Numbered from the stretch's first letter, positions 50,720-59,727 are shown. The stretch: 64,000 nt of DNA from CAVUAT01 sp963848045 (GCA_963848045.1 CAWKCC010000003.1:62001-126000), one strand, 5' to 3'. Notes: a model not told the origin generated them from the letters alone. Made by a program: numbers and translations.

Positions 50720-50771
50720 CGGGGGCAATGGTAGGCGCAGTGACCACGGCGCGGACCTATCGTGGATCGCG

Positions 50772-51527
50772 ATGGAGCACCGCCAGCTAGATCAGCCTGA
50801 GGGCGTGCCGCCGTTGCCGTTGACCGGAGAGCGAACCCTCCCCGACGTGCCGGAGGAGAACTACTGGTACCGCCGTCACGTCGCTGTGTACGAGTGGATC
50901 GCCGCCCGCTGCGCCGGCCTCAGCGTGGTCGACCTGGCCTGCGGCGAGGGCTACGGCTCCGAGCTGCTGGCGCACAGCGCACGCGCGGTGATCGGTGTGG
51001 ACGCCAACCCCGAGGCCTTCGAGCACGCCCGGCTGCGCTACACGCGACCCAACCTCAGCTTCCGCCGCGGCCTGGTCGAGGACTTCGCCGAGCCGGTGGA
51101 CGCAGTGGTCTTCCTGCAGACGATCGAGCACATCCACGATCCCGACGCCCTGCTGGCCAGAATCGCCGCGATCGCCCCGGTGGCCTACATCTCGACGCCC
51201 AACCGGCTCACCCTTGCGGGTCCCGACGCGGAGAAGTCGGACAACCCCTGGCATCTCCGCGAGTACGACATCGGCCAGTACCGCGAGCTGCTCGAGCCGC
51301 ACTTCGATCGCGTCGAGGTTCTGGGGCTGTTCCACGCCCGCAAGCTGCGCGCCCACGAGTTGGCGATCGGGCTCGGCTGGGATCGCTTGCATCGCGCCAC
51401 TCGCCTCACCAAGCCCTTCTATGAGCGCTTCGTGCCGGCGATCAGCTCACGCGACTTCAGGCTCTCTCCGGATGGCCTGCAGAGGGCGCTCGACCTCGTC
51501 GCCGTCTGCAGCCGCCCTTCAGGGTGA
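50772..51527 (+). CDS. Class I SAM-dependent methyltransferase, Rv3030-like position
   Basis: A 251-residue methyltransferase: LSVVDLACGEGYGSELLAHS is motif I, GVDANPEAFEHARLRY is motif II, and AVVFLQTIEHIHDPDALLAR is motif IV. STPNRLTLAGPDAEKSDNPW is a segment seen in sugar O-methyltransferases. In M. tuberculosis the equivalent gene order, Rv3030 (methyltransferase)-Rv3031 (GH57)-Rv3032 (GT4), belongs to methylglucose lipopolysaccharide synthesis. TATCGT (50758-50763) is 8 nt before the ATG. It overlaps the GH57 gene by 4 nt. Confidence 0.88.
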   Translation: MEHRQLDQPEGVPPLPLTGERTLPDVPEENYWYRRHVAVYEWIAARCAGLSVVDLACGEGYGSELLAHSARAVIGVDANPEAFEHARLRYTRPNLSFRRGLVEDFAEPVDAVVFLQTIEHIHDPDALLARIAAIAPVAYISTPNRLTLAGPDAEKSDNPWHLREYDIGQYRELLEPHFDRVEVLGLFHARKLRAHELAIGLGWDRLHRATRLTKPFYERFVPAISSRDFRLSPDGLQRALDLVAVCSRPSG

Positions 51528-52996
51528 CCGGCCGGCTTGCGCCCGAGCCCGGTGGCCCCGGGCGCGAAGCTGGGCAGCCGCACCGGACGCCGGCGGGCGA
51601 CCTCGCGATCGTCCTGCACTCCCACATGCCCTACGTCGAGGGGTTCGGCACCTATCCCTTCGGCGAGGAATGGCTGTTCGACGCCGTCGCCCGCTCCCAC
51701 CTCCCGGTGCTGGCGGTGGCCGACCGGCTGACGATGACCGTGACCCCGGTGCTGGCTGACCAGCTCGAGGCCTCAGGGGTGCGCGAGCGGATGCTGGATT
51801 TCCTGCGCCGCTACCGCCTCGGGGCTGCCGAGCGCGACGCATCCGAGGGCCCCAAGGAGCTGCGGCCGGCCGCCGAGGCCGAGGCCGGGCACCACGCGCG
51901 CTCGATCGAGGCGTTGGAGGCCCTCCCCGATGCCGGGCTGACCGCCTTCCAGCGAGCGCATGACGATGGCAGGGTCGCGCTGATGGCCTCCGCGGCCACC
52001 CACGCCGTGCTCCCCAAGCTCGCCACCCTCGCCGGCCGGCGCCTGCAGGTCGACGCCGGGCTGCGCTCGCACCGACGGCGTTTCGGGCGCGCCGATGGCT
52101 TCTGGCTGCCCGAGTGCGCCTACGTCGACGGCCTCGAGACCGTGCTCGCGGAAAGCGGCGTGGCCTACACCTGTCTCGATCAGAGCGCTCACGAAGCGGG
52201 CAGGCGCGCGTTCGAGCCACTGGCCTTGCCGGGCGGCGGGCCGGTCGCCTTCACGATCGACTGGCCCGCCGTCGAGCTGGCCTGGGCGCTTGATGGCTAT
52301 CCCTCCGCCCCGGAGTACCTCGAGTACCACCGGCTCTCCGAGAACGGCAGCCGCCTCTGGTCTCTGTCGGGCCATCCCTACGCACCGCAGGCCGCCGCCG
52401 AGCGGGCGCGGAAGCACGCGGGGGCCTTCCTCGCCTCGATCCGCGAGCGGCTGGAGCTCTACAGAGCGCACGAGGGGCGCCGCGGGCTCTGCGTCTTCGC
52501 CGTCGACACCGAGCTGCTCGGCCACTGGTGGGCCGAGGGCCCCGCGTGGCTGGCGGGGGTGGTCGCGGGGGCGCGCGAGGCGGGGGTTCGCATGGTGACG
52601 CTTCCCGAGGCGCTGGCGGAGCACCGGGCAGAGCCCCGGCCCGCGCACGAGGGAAGCTGGGGTGAGGGCAAGAGCCTCGAGACGTGGGACTCGCCGGCGG
52701 TCGCCGACCTGGTCTGGGGTGCCCGGCGGCTGGAGCTGCGGCTGCTCAGGGCGCTCGGCGGTGGGCACGCTCTCCGCCCGGACGCCGCGCGCCGCGCCGC
52801 GCGAGAGCTGCTGGCCGTGCAGTCGAGCGACTGGGCGTTCATGGATCATCGCGCGCAGGCGGGTGACTATCCGTTCCGTCGCACGCTCGGCCACGCCGAG
52901 GCGATGCTCGAGGCCATAGAATCGGAGCAGGCGCCGCACCCGGGAATGCGCAATCTCGCGCCCGACCTGAGCTTGGCGCCGCTGCTCGAGCCCTGA
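51524..52996 (+). CDS. GH57 family alpha-glucan branching enzyme-like protein
   Basis: A 490-residue GH57 protein, expected to make alpha-1,6 branches in an alpha-1,4-glucan. DLAIVLHSHMPYVEGFG starts the (beta/alpha)7 barrel. The nucleophile candidate is Glu197 in FWLPECAYVDGLETVL, and the acid/base is Asp328 in VDTELLGHWWAEGP. The C-terminal domain contains SSDWAFMDHRAQAGDYPF. The first 25 residues are disordered and Pro/Gly-rich. It begins at a GTG overlapping the preceding stop. The order methyltransferase-GH57-GT4 matches Rv3030-3032. Confidence 0.92.
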   Translation: MTGRLAPEPGGPGREAGQPHRTPAGDLAIVLHSHMPYVEGFGTYPFGEEWLFDAVARSHLPVLAVADRLTMTVTPVLADQLEASGVRERMLDFLRRYRLGAAERDASEGPKELRPAAEAEAGHHARSIEALEALPDAGLTAFQRAHDDGRVALMASAATHAVLPKLATLAGRRLQVDAGLRSHRRRFGRADGFWLPECAYVDGLETVLAESGVAYTCLDQSAHEAGRRAFEPLALPGGGPVAFTIDWPAVELAWALDGYPSAPEYLEYHRLSENGSRLWSLSGHPYAPQAAAERARKHAGAFLASIRERLELYRAHEGRRGLCVFAVDTELLGHWWAEGPAWLAGVVAGAREAGVRMVTLPEALAEHRAEPRPAHEGSWGEGKSLETWDSPAVADLVWGARRLELRLLRALGGGHALRPDAARRAARELLAVQSSDWAFMDHRAQAGDYPFRRTLGHAEAMLEAIESEQAPHPGMRNLAPDLSLAPLLEP

Positions 52997-53035
52997 CCAT
53001 GATCAAGCCCACCTAGCCGTGTACGAGGCCCGCTC

Positions 53036-54253
53036 GTGATCGCCGCGACACCCGCCCGCGCCCTGATCCTCTCCTGGGAGTACACCCCCCTGATCGAGGG
53101 CGGGCTGGCCCGCCACGTGCAGAAGGTCTCGGAGGGCCTGGTCGGCCTGGGGGTCGAGGTCCACGTGCTGACCCGCGGCGGCGAGGAGTCCCCGGACGAG
53201 GAGCTGCTGGGCGGGGTGCACGTCCACCGGGTGCGCGAGCCCAAGCGCCCCGCTGACCTCAACGAGTTCGTGGCCTGGATCGAGCGCATGAACTCCGACA
53301 TGCTGGCGGCGGGGGTCGAGCTGGGCGATCGCTACAGCTATGACATCGTCCACGGCCACGACTGGCTGGTCGCCAACGCCTGCGACCACCTCGCGAAGCG
53401 CTTCGGCGCACCCCTGGTGACGACGATCCACGCGACCGAGCACGGTCGCCACCAGGGCCACGTCGACAAGCATCCCCAGGCCTACATCCACGGCGTCGAG
53501 CGCTGGATCAGCAACCGATCCGACCGCGTGATCGCCTGCTCGACCTTCATGCGCGAGCAGATCGTGGACGTCTTCGGCGTTCCGGAGTCCGCCGTCGAGG
53601 TGATTCCCAACGGCATCGACCCGGAGGACCTGCAGCCCCAGGACGAGGGCGAGCTGCGCCGGCTGCGATCCGAGTTCGCGGCCCCGGACGAGTCGCTGGT
53701 GCTGCTGGTGGGGCGGCTGGTCTACGAGAAGGGCTTTCAGTTCGCTCTTGAGGCGCTGCCCGCCATCATCGAGAGGCTGCCCAAGACCCGCTTCATCGTC
53801 GCCGGCTCGGGCACTCACGAGCAGGAGCTGCGCCGCCAGGCGGAGGAGCTGGGGCTGATGGAGCACGGCACCTTCGTGGGCTGGATCGGCGACGACGTGC
53901 TGCATTCGCTCTACCGGATCGCCGACGTCTGCGTCGTCCCTTCGATCTACGAGCCCTTCGGGCTGGTGGCGCTGGAGGCGATGGCGTCGGGCTGCCCCTG
54001 CATCGTTGCCGACACCGGCGGCCTGCGCGAGGTCGTTCCCCACGACGAGGTCGGCCTGCGCTTCCGCGCCAGCGATCCCGAGTCGCTGGCCGAGATGACC
54101 GTGCGGGTGCTCGACGACGCGAAGCTCTGCCGGCGCCTCACCGAGGAGGCCTTCCAGCACCTGCGACGCTTCGATTGGGCGGACGTGGCCGAGCGCACGG
54201 CGGCGGTCTACGACGAGCTCATCTCCAGCGCCGCCACGGCCGCGGGTGGCTGA
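53036..54253 (+). CDS. GT4 family glycosyltransferase, Rv3032-like
   Basis: A 405-residue GT-B glycosyltransferase that would extend an alpha-1,4-glucan from a nucleotide sugar. The N-domain has LILSWEYTPLIEGGLARHVQ and VHGHDWLVANACDHLAKRFG. The C-domain has LLVGRLVYEKGFQFALEALP, then EPFGLVALEAMASGCP with the conserved EX7E. It starts with GTG 53036. The 3' end abuts the next small gene with a 1-nt overlap (TGATG). It is a likely partner of the GH57 protein. Confidence 0.93.
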   Translation: MIAATPARALILSWEYTPLIEGGLARHVQKVSEGLVGLGVEVHVLTRGGEESPDEELLGGVHVHRVREPKRPADLNEFVAWIERMNSDMLAAGVELGDRYSYDIVHGHDWLVANACDHLAKRFGAPLVTTIHATEHGRHQGHVDKHPQAYIHGVERWISNRSDRVIACSTFMREQIVDVFGVPESAVEVIPNGIDPEDLQPQDEGELRRLRSEFAAPDESLVLLVGRLVYEKGFQFALEALPAIIERLPKTRFIVAGSGTHEQELRRQAEELGLMEHGTFVGWIGDDVLHSLYRIADVCVVPSIYEPFGLVALEAMASGCPCIVADTGGLREVVPHDEVGLRFRASDPESLAEMTVRVLDDAKLCRRLTEEAFQHLRRFDWADVAERTAAVYDELISSAATAAGG

Positions 54254-54504
54254 TGACGAGGATCCCGGAGAGCCGCCGCGAGGTGGAGCCGTCCAAGCGC
54301 GCGGCGGGAGGCAGGCCGGGCCCCAGCTTCGGGACCAAGCTCAACATCAGCGTGCCTCTCTCGGTGGGCCTGCCGCTCCTCGTGGTCGGCCTCTTCATGC
54401 TCGTCACCGCGGCGACCCGGACCACGGGGACGCTGCTCTGGGTCGCGGGCGGGCTGACCACGGCGATCGGCCTGCTGCTGTTCGCATCGGGCAAGCGGCT
54501 CTAG
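54253..54504 (+). CDS. Small two-helix membrane protein
   Basis: An 83-residue protein. The N-terminus is hydrophilic and basic, with two hydrophobic helices at about residues 36-54 and 60-78. Its start overlaps the GT4 stop by 1 nt, so it is translated from the same mRNA and may anchor the glycan enzymes at the membrane (inference). Its stop shares CTAG with the converging acyltransferase. Confidence 0.75.
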   Translation: MTRIPESRREVEPSKRAAGGRPGPSFGTKLNISVPLSVGLPLLVVGLFMLVTAATRTTGTLLWVAGGLTTAIGLLLFASGKRL

Positions 54505-55142
54505 CCGCTCGCGCCGTCGGCCCCGGGCTCGACGGGATGCGGCCAGCGCAGCCGCTGAGGAGCCTCACGCATCCTGATCACCTTCGCGGGCACGCCGCCC
54601 GATACCGAGTTCGCCGGGAGGTCCCTGGTCACCACGGCATTGGTGCCGACCACCGAGTTGTCGCCGACCCGGACCCCGCGCAGGAAGCAGGCGCCGTAGC
54701 CGATCCAGACGTTCGCGCCGATCTCCACCGGCCGCGTGTAGATCCCCTGGTGGCGTATGGGGCGCTCGACCTCGACGATCCCGTGATCGAAGTCGATGAA
54801 CATCGCCCGGTCGGCGATCACGCACTGCTCGCCGATGCGGACCTGCCTGAACGACGAGATCGTGCACTCCTGTCCGCAGACGGTCTTGGTGCCGATCTCG
54901 ACCAGGCCCTCGTGGCTGCGGATCTTGGTGCCGTCGCCGATCCAGCAGAAGCGGCCGAAGTGGACCTCGCCCCGCTTGCTGATCTCGATCTGAAGCCCCT
55001 TGCCGAAGAAGACGAGGCCGTCGGTCTGCCAGCGCCAGCCGGCCGGCGTCAGGAAGCGGCGCCAGAGATAGCGCCACAGCAGCACCGCGTAGCGCCGGTT
55101 GATCATTCCGTTCGCGGCCAGGAAGCGCAGCGTGCGAAGCAT
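54501..55142 (-). CDS. Left-handed beta-helix (hexapeptide) acyltransferase
   Basis: A 213-residue trimeric acyltransferase of the LbH group. The hexapeptide coils run from about residue 55, with VEIGTKTVCGQECTISSFR. The conserved tail VEIGANVWIGYGACFLRG, VGDNSVVGTNAVVTRDLPAN and GGVPAKVIR marks the acetyltransferase (maltose/virginiamycin O-acetyltransferase-like) subfamily. In mycobacteria an acyltransferase gene lies near Rv3030-3032, so a role in acylating the glycan is plausible. TAAGAT (55156-55151) is 8 nt before ATG 55142. Confidence 0.9.
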   Translation of the reverse strand: MLRTLRFLAANGMINRRYAVLLWRYLWRRFLTPAGWRWQTDGLVFFGKGLQIEISKRGEVHFGRFCWIGDGTKIRSHEGLVEIGTKTVCGQECTISSFRQVRIGEQCVIADRAMFIDFDHGIVEVERPIRHQGIYTRPVEIGANVWIGYGACFLRGVRVGDNSVVGTNAVVTRDLPANSVSGGVPAKVIRMREAPQRLRWPHPVEPGADGASG

Positions 55143-55191
55143 GGCGCGGCATCTTAGGCGGGCGCCGCAGGCGCATCTAGACTGGCCCGCG

Positions 55192-56145
55192 ATGACGGCG
55201 CGGACCGAGGACACGCTCGCAGAGCGCCTGCTCGAGGGCGACAAGCGCGCGCTGGCGCGGGCGATCACCCTGATCGAGAACGATGACCCGGCGGGTTGGA
55301 AGCTGGTCCGCGAGGTCTACCCCAGGACCGGCCGTGCTCGGATCGTCGGGCTGACCGGTCCGCCGGGGGTGGGGAAGAGCACCCTGATCGGCGCGCTGAC
55401 CGCCGAGTTGCGCAAGGCCGATCGCCAGGTCGCGGTGCTCTCGGTAGACCCCTCGAGTCCTTTCACGCGCGGCGCCTTGCTCGGCGACAGGATCAGGCTC
55501 TCCGATCACTTCCTCGACCCGGGTGTCTTCATCCGTTCGATGGCCTCGCGGGGCGCCCTGGGCGGCCTCTCGGAGGCGACGCTGCAGGCGGCGCTGCTGA
55601 TGGACGCCTCGGGCAAGGACGACGTCCTGATCGAGACGGTCGGCGTCGGGCAGGCCGAGATCGACATCGTCGACCATGGCGACACGGTGGTTCTGGTGCT
55701 GATGCCGGGAAGCGGCGACTCGATCCAGGCGCTGAAGGCAGGGGTGATGGAGATCCCCGACATCATCGTCGTCAACAAGGCGGAGCACCCGATGACCGAG
55801 ACGATGGTCCGCGAGATCCGGGGCGTCCTCTCGCTGGGCCCGTCGGCCTCGTGGAGGGTCCCGATCCTGCGCACCGAGGCGACCCGTGGCGAGGGGGTCT
55901 CCGAGCTCGCCGAGAGCATCGCCGAGCATCGCGCCCACATCGAGGCCGAGGGCACGCTGGAGGAGCGACGCGCGCGCAACCTGCGCAACGAGGTGCTCGA
56001 GCTGGCGGCGGCGCGCATGCGCCGCAGCCTCGAGGCGCGCGTGCGCGAGGATCCCGAGATCGCCGGCCTGCTGGACCGCGTGGTGCGCCGCGAGCTCGAC
56101 CCGGCGAGTGCCGCGACCGAGCTGCTGGAGCGCGACGATGGCTGA
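55192..56145 (+). CDS. meaB: Methylmalonyl-CoA mutase-associated GTPase MeaB-like
   Basis: A 317-residue G3E-family GTPase that acts as chaperone for B12-dependent acyl-CoA mutases, gating cofactor loading. The P-loop is GLTGPPGVGKSTLIGALTAE, followed by VLSVDPSSPFTRGALLGDRI, ETVGVGQAEIDIVDHGD and VVNKAEHPMTETM (NKAD-like). The C-terminal dimerisation arm is present. TAGACT (55178-55183) is 8 nt before ATG 55192, which I prefer over upstream in-frame ATGs lying in the divergent gene. The B12 mutase at 61939 is the likely client. Confidence 0.95.
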   Translation: MTARTEDTLAERLLEGDKRALARAITLIENDDPAGWKLVREVYPRTGRARIVGLTGPPGVGKSTLIGALTAELRKADRQVAVLSVDPSSPFTRGALLGDRIRLSDHFLDPGVFIRSMASRGALGGLSEATLQAALLMDASGKDDVLIETVGVGQAEIDIVDHGDTVVLVLMPGSGDSIQALKAGVMEIPDIIVVNKAEHPMTETMVREIRGVLSLGPSASWRVPILRTEATRGEGVSELAESIAEHRAHIEAEGTLEERRARNLRNEVLELAAARMRRSLEARVREDPEIAGLLDRVVRRELDPASAATELLERDDG

Positions 56146-56617
56146 CGCGACGGCGAGCAGGCAGGCCGCCGGCGGCCAGCCCCCGGCCGGAGGGAAGCCG
56201 GCGGCGAGGCGGGGCGGGCGGGCCCGAAAGCCGAAGCTGCCCAAGCTCAAGGACGTCGAACACTGGGTCGGCTTGCGGGTGGACGGGGTCGGCAGCCGCT
56301 CGCTGGGCCGCGTCGCGGGCCTGCATGTGGACGTCGAGGACGGGGAGCCACGCTGGGTGGTGCTGCGACTGGGGCCGCTGGCCGGCTGCACGGCGATCCC
56401 CTATGAGCATGTCGCCGAGGGCGCGGGCCGGCTCTGGGCCGGCTACGAGCGCGACTGGGTCCGCGAGGCACCGCGCTTTCGCGCCGACGAGGTGCTGAGC
56501 GCCGACGACGAGCTGGAGCTCTGCGCCCACTGGGGCATCCGCGACACCCAGGGCCGCTCGGCCGAGCTGGGGGGCCGAGCCGGCGACGACGTCACAGCCG
56601 TTCCGATCGAGGCCTGA
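56138..56617 (+). CDS. PRC-barrel-like domain protein
   Basis: A 159-residue protein overlapping meaB by 8 nt. The first 38 residues are Gly/Ala/Pro-rich and basic. The rest resembles a PRC-barrel: HWVGLRVDGVGSRSLGRVAG and PRWVVLRLGPLAGCTAIPYE. Such domains serve as protein-binding modules. The link with MeaB is only by position. Confidence 0.72.
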   Translation: MADATASRQAAGGQPPAGGKPAARRGGRARKPKLPKLKDVEHWVGLRVDGVGSRSLGRVAGLHVDVEDGEPRWVVLRLGPLAGCTAIPYEHVAEGAGRLWAGYERDWVREAPRFRADEVLSADDELELCAHWGIRDTQGRSAELGGRAGDDVTAVPIEA

Positions 56618-56627
56618 GCCGGAGCCC

Positions 56628-57773
56628 CTAGCAGCCGAGCTGGCGGGCTATCACCATCTGCTGCACCTCGTCGGTGCCCTCGCCGATGGTGAGGATCTTG
56701 GCGTCGCGGTAGAAGCGGCAGACCGGGTACTCCTCTATGTAGCCGTAGCCGCCATGGATCTGCACGGCCTCCTCGGCGGCGCGAACGGCGATCCGGCCGG
56801 TGATCAGCTTCGCCTGCGCGGCGGTCAGCGTGTATGGCTCTCCGCGGTCCTTGAGCCATGCGGCCCGGTGCACGAGCAGGCGCGAGGCCTCGATCTGGGC
56901 CGAGAGGTCGGCGATCTTGGCCTGGATCGCCTGGAACCTCGAGATCGGCTGCCCGAAGGCGCGGCGCTCCTTGGCGTATGAGATCGCCTCGTCCAGCGCC
57001 CCCTGTGCGAGTCCCACGCCCATCGCGGCGACCCCGATGCGGCCGCCGTCGAGGATCTGCATGAACTGCCTGAAGCCGTCTCCGCGACGGCCCAGAAGGT
57101 TGGACTCGGGTACGCGGCAGTCGGTGAAGTTGAGCGGGCGCGTGTCGGAGGCGTTCCAGCCCATCTTGCGGTAGGGCTCGCCCTGCTCATAGCCCGGGAC
57201 GCCGTTGGGGACGATCAGGTTGGAGATCTCGCGGCGGCCGTCTTCTTCGCCGGTCACCGCGGTGATCGTCACGCAGCCGGAGATCTCGGTTCCCGAGTTG
57301 GTGATGAACTGCTTGGCGCCGTTCACCACCCACTCGCCGTGGTCGAGCTCGGCGGTGGTCTTCGTGTTCCCCGCGTCCGAGCCCGCCTCGGGCTCGGTCA
57401 GGCCGAAGGCCGCCAACTTCTTCCCGGCCGTCAGCTGGGGCATCCAGTCGTCCTTCTGCTCGTCGGTGCCCCAGAGGTAGATCGGCGTCGTCCCCAGCGA
57501 GATGTGGGCGGCCATCGTGATCGCCACCGAGGAGTCGATCCGGGTCAGCTCCTCGACGGCGAGCGCGTAGGAGATCGTGTCGGCCCCTCCTCCGCCGTAG
57601 CGCTCGGGGAAGGTGATGCCCATCAGCCCGAGCTCGCCCATCTTGGCGACCAGCTCGTAGGGGAAGCTCTTGGTGCGGTCGAGCTGCTCGGCGACAGGCG
57701 CCACCTCCTGGCGCGCGAAGTCCCGGACGGTGTCGCGCAGCAGGCGCTGCTCGTCGTTGAGCTCGAAGTCCAT
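56628..57773 (-). CDS. Acyl-CoA dehydrogenase
   Basis: A 381-residue FAD enzyme of beta-oxidation or branched-chain catabolism. It has MDFELNDEQRLLRDTVRDFA, then FGLTEPEAGSDAGNTKT (FAD/substrate loop), KQFITNSGTEISG and FGQPISRFQAIQAKIADLSA. The catalytic Glu region is QIHGGYGYIEEYPVCRFYRD, with EGTDEVQQMVIARQLG at the end. Length and motifs are normal. TAAGAT (57787-57782) is 8 nt before the ATG. It is divergent from the SCP2-like gene. Confidence 0.95.
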   Translation of the reverse strand: MDFELNDEQRLLRDTVRDFARQEVAPVAEQLDRTKSFPYELVAKMGELGLMGITFPERYGGGGADTISYALAVEELTRIDSSVAITMAAHISLGTTPIYLWGTDEQKDDWMPQLTAGKKLAAFGLTEPEAGSDAGNTKTTAELDHGEWVVNGAKQFITNSGTEISGCVTITAVTGEEDGRREISNLIVPNGVPGYEQGEPYRKMGWNASDTRPLNFTDCRVPESNLLGRRGDGFRQFMQILDGGRIGVAAMGVGLAQGALDEAISYAKERRAFGQPISRFQAIQAKIADLSAQIEASRLLVHRAAWLKDRGEPYTLTAAQAKLITGRIAVRAAEEAVQIHGGYGYIEEYPVCRFYRDAKILTIGEGTDEVQQMVIARQLGC

Positions 57774-57853
57774 GGCGGGGGATCTTAGGCGCGCAGGTCC
57801 GGGCCGAGCCCCGGCCGCGCGGGGCCGGCGGCGCCCCGGCCTACGATCGGGGC

Positions 57854-58282
57854 ATGGGGAAATCGAAAGCCGGCGCTCCGCGCGTACGGCTCGGCCACAT
57901 GGTCGAGAACGGCGTCGCGCCCAGCATCCTCGCCATGATCGAGCGGGGCATCGCACGCGAGCCCGGCCTCGCGGCGCGGATGCGCGGCCGCGTCGTCTTC
58001 CGCTTCAGCGAGGACTTCTCGCCGCTGCGCGTCAGCTTCCGGGCCCGGACGGTGGTGGTCGAGGACGGGGACCTGCGCAAGCCCGACCTCGTCGTGGCGG
58101 GCAGCCTTCCCGACATCGTCCACTTCGCCGCGGTGCCGACCCTGGGTGGGCGCCTGCACGGCGTCCCGGACCCGCGCGAGGCTCGAGGCCGCATCGCGCT
58201 GAGCCGCCTCGCCCGGGGGCGCGTGCGGCTGGAGGGCGACAACGCCCTGGCGCGGCGCCTGCTGCGCCTGCTCGCCGTCTAG
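57854..58282 (+). CDS. SCP2 sterol-binding domain-like protein
   Basis: A 142-residue protein: VVFRFSEDFSPLRVSFRART and KPDLVVAGSLPDIVHFAAVP suggest the SCP2-like lipid-binding fold common in actinobacteria. The ligand is unknown, perhaps acyl-CoA or sterol. TACGAT at 57842-57847 is exactly 6 nt before the ATG, predicting a leaderless mRNA. It shares CTAG with the converging aminopeptidase gene. Confidence 0.78.
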   Translation: MGKSKAGAPRVRLGHMVENGVAPSILAMIERGIAREPGLAARMRGRVVFRFSEDFSPLRVSFRARTVVVEDGDLRKPDLVVAGSLPDIVHFAAVPTLGGRLHGVPDPREARGRIALSRLARGRVRLEGDNALARRLLRLLAV

Positions 58283-59727
58283 CCGAGTCCCCGGGCTAGC
58301 TCGACCAGCAGCCGGACGCCGTAGCCGGTCGGGCCCTTGGGCGCGTAGGCGCGGCCCACGTCCCAGGCGGTGCCGGCGATGTCGAGGTGAGCCCAGGGGC
58401 GGCCGTCGACGAACTCCTCCAGGAAGGATGCCGCGTAGATCGTGCCCGCCTTGCGCTTCGCGGCGGCGTTGGTGAGGTCGGCCACGGTCCCCTTGGTCAG
58501 GGTCTTGTACTCGTCGTGCAGGGGCAGGCGCCAGGCCAGCTCGCCGGTGCGCTCGGCGGAGTCGGCGATTCGCTGCGCCCACTCGTCGTCGTTGGAGACC
58601 AGGGCCGCGTAGGTGGAGCCGAGCGCGACCAGGACGGCCCCCGTCAGGGTCGCCAGGTCGACTATGCGCTCGGCGCCCAGCTCGACCGCGTAGGCGAGCG
58701 CGTCGGCGAGGATCAGCCGGCCCTCGGCGTCGGTGTTGTTGACCTCGACCGTCTTGCCGTTGAGCTGGGTGATGATGTCGCCGGGCTTGACGGCGTGGCC
58801 GCTCGGCATGTTCTCGGTCGCCGGCACCACGGCGACCAGATTCGCCTCCAGCCCCAGCTCGGCGATCGCGCCCATCGCCTCGATCACGGCAGCGGCGCCC
58901 GACATGTCCATCTTCATCTCCTGCATGCCTGCGGACGGCTTGATCGAGATGCCGCCGGAGTCAAAGGTGACTCCCTTGCCGACCAGGGCCGTCATCGCGC
59001 CCGGCCCCTCGTGGCGGATCACGATCAGCTTCGGAGGCTGATCGGTGCCCGCCGAGACCGCCTCGAGCCCGCCCATGCCTCGCTCGACCATCTCCTCGCG
59101 CTCCATCACCTCGACCGCGAGTGAGTCATGCTGCACCGCGAGCTCCAGCGCGCGCTCGGCCAGAAAGGCGGGCGTGGCGACGTTGGAGGGCAGGTTCTGC
59201 AGCTCGCGCGCCCGGTTGGCGGCATCCCCGGCGACCCGGGCGACCTCCACGGCATCGGCGAGCTCGGCCGAGCCGACCACAGCGAGGGATGCGAGCGGGG
59301 TCTTCTCGGCGCCGTCCTCGGCGCTCTCCCCGTTCTCTGCCGACTTGAAGCGGTCGAAGCGATACGAGGCGAGGACCGCGCCCTCGACCAGGGCCGCCGC
59401 CAGCGCCCCGTGCTCCTCGTCGAGGGCGGTGGGGACGATCAGCGCGAGGGACCCGGCCTCCACCGCCCCCGCCGCCTTGGCCGCGATCGCGCCGGCGACC
59501 CGGGCACGCTCGAGCTCGAAGTCCTGGGCCTTGCCGAGCCCCACCACCAGCACCCGTCGGGGCCGCTCGGGATGGATCGTCACCGCCTTCTTGAATCCAC
59601 CCCTGGCGTCGCCGGAGCCCGGGGCGTCGCGCAGCGACTCGGGCAGCTCGTCGCCCTCGAGCAGGAAGAGGGCGACCAGATCGGCCTCCAACTCGGCAAG
59701 CGGCGTGTCCCGGACTTCGACCTTCAA
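58279..59727 (-). CDS. Leucyl aminopeptidase (M17)
   Basis: A 482-residue cytosolic two-metal aminopeptidase. The catalytic domain contains LVGKGVTFDSGGISIKPSAG, MKMDMSGAAAVIEAMGAIAE and the invariant NTDAEGRLILADALAYAVEL. The N-terminal macro-like domain carries VEVRDTPLAELEADLVALFL. It is of normal length. I take TTG 59727 as the start because TATGCT (59741-59736) lies 8 nt upstream and the conserved N-terminus begins there. An ATG at 59781 would add unconserved residues. Confidence 0.92.
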   Translation of the reverse strand: MKVEVRDTPLAELEADLVALFLLEGDELPESLRDAPGSGDARGGFKKAVTIHPERPRRVLVVGLGKAQDFELERARVAGAIAAKAAGAVEAGSLALIVPTALDEEHGALAAALVEGAVLASYRFDRFKSAENGESAEDGAEKTPLASLAVVGSAELADAVEVARVAGDAANRARELQNLPSNVATPAFLAERALELAVQHDSLAVEVMEREEMVERGMGGLEAVSAGTDQPPKLIVIRHEGPGAMTALVGKGVTFDSGGISIKPSAGMQEMKMDMSGAAAVIEAMGAIAELGLEANLVAVVPATENMPSGHAVKPGDIITQLNGKTVEVNNTDAEGRLILADALAYAVELGAERIVDLATLTGAVLVALGSTYAALVSNDDEWAQRIADSAERTGELAWRLPLHDEYKTLTKGTVADLTNAAAKRKAGTIYAASFLEEFVDGRPWAHLDIAGTAWDVGRAYAPKGPTGYGVRLLVELARGLG

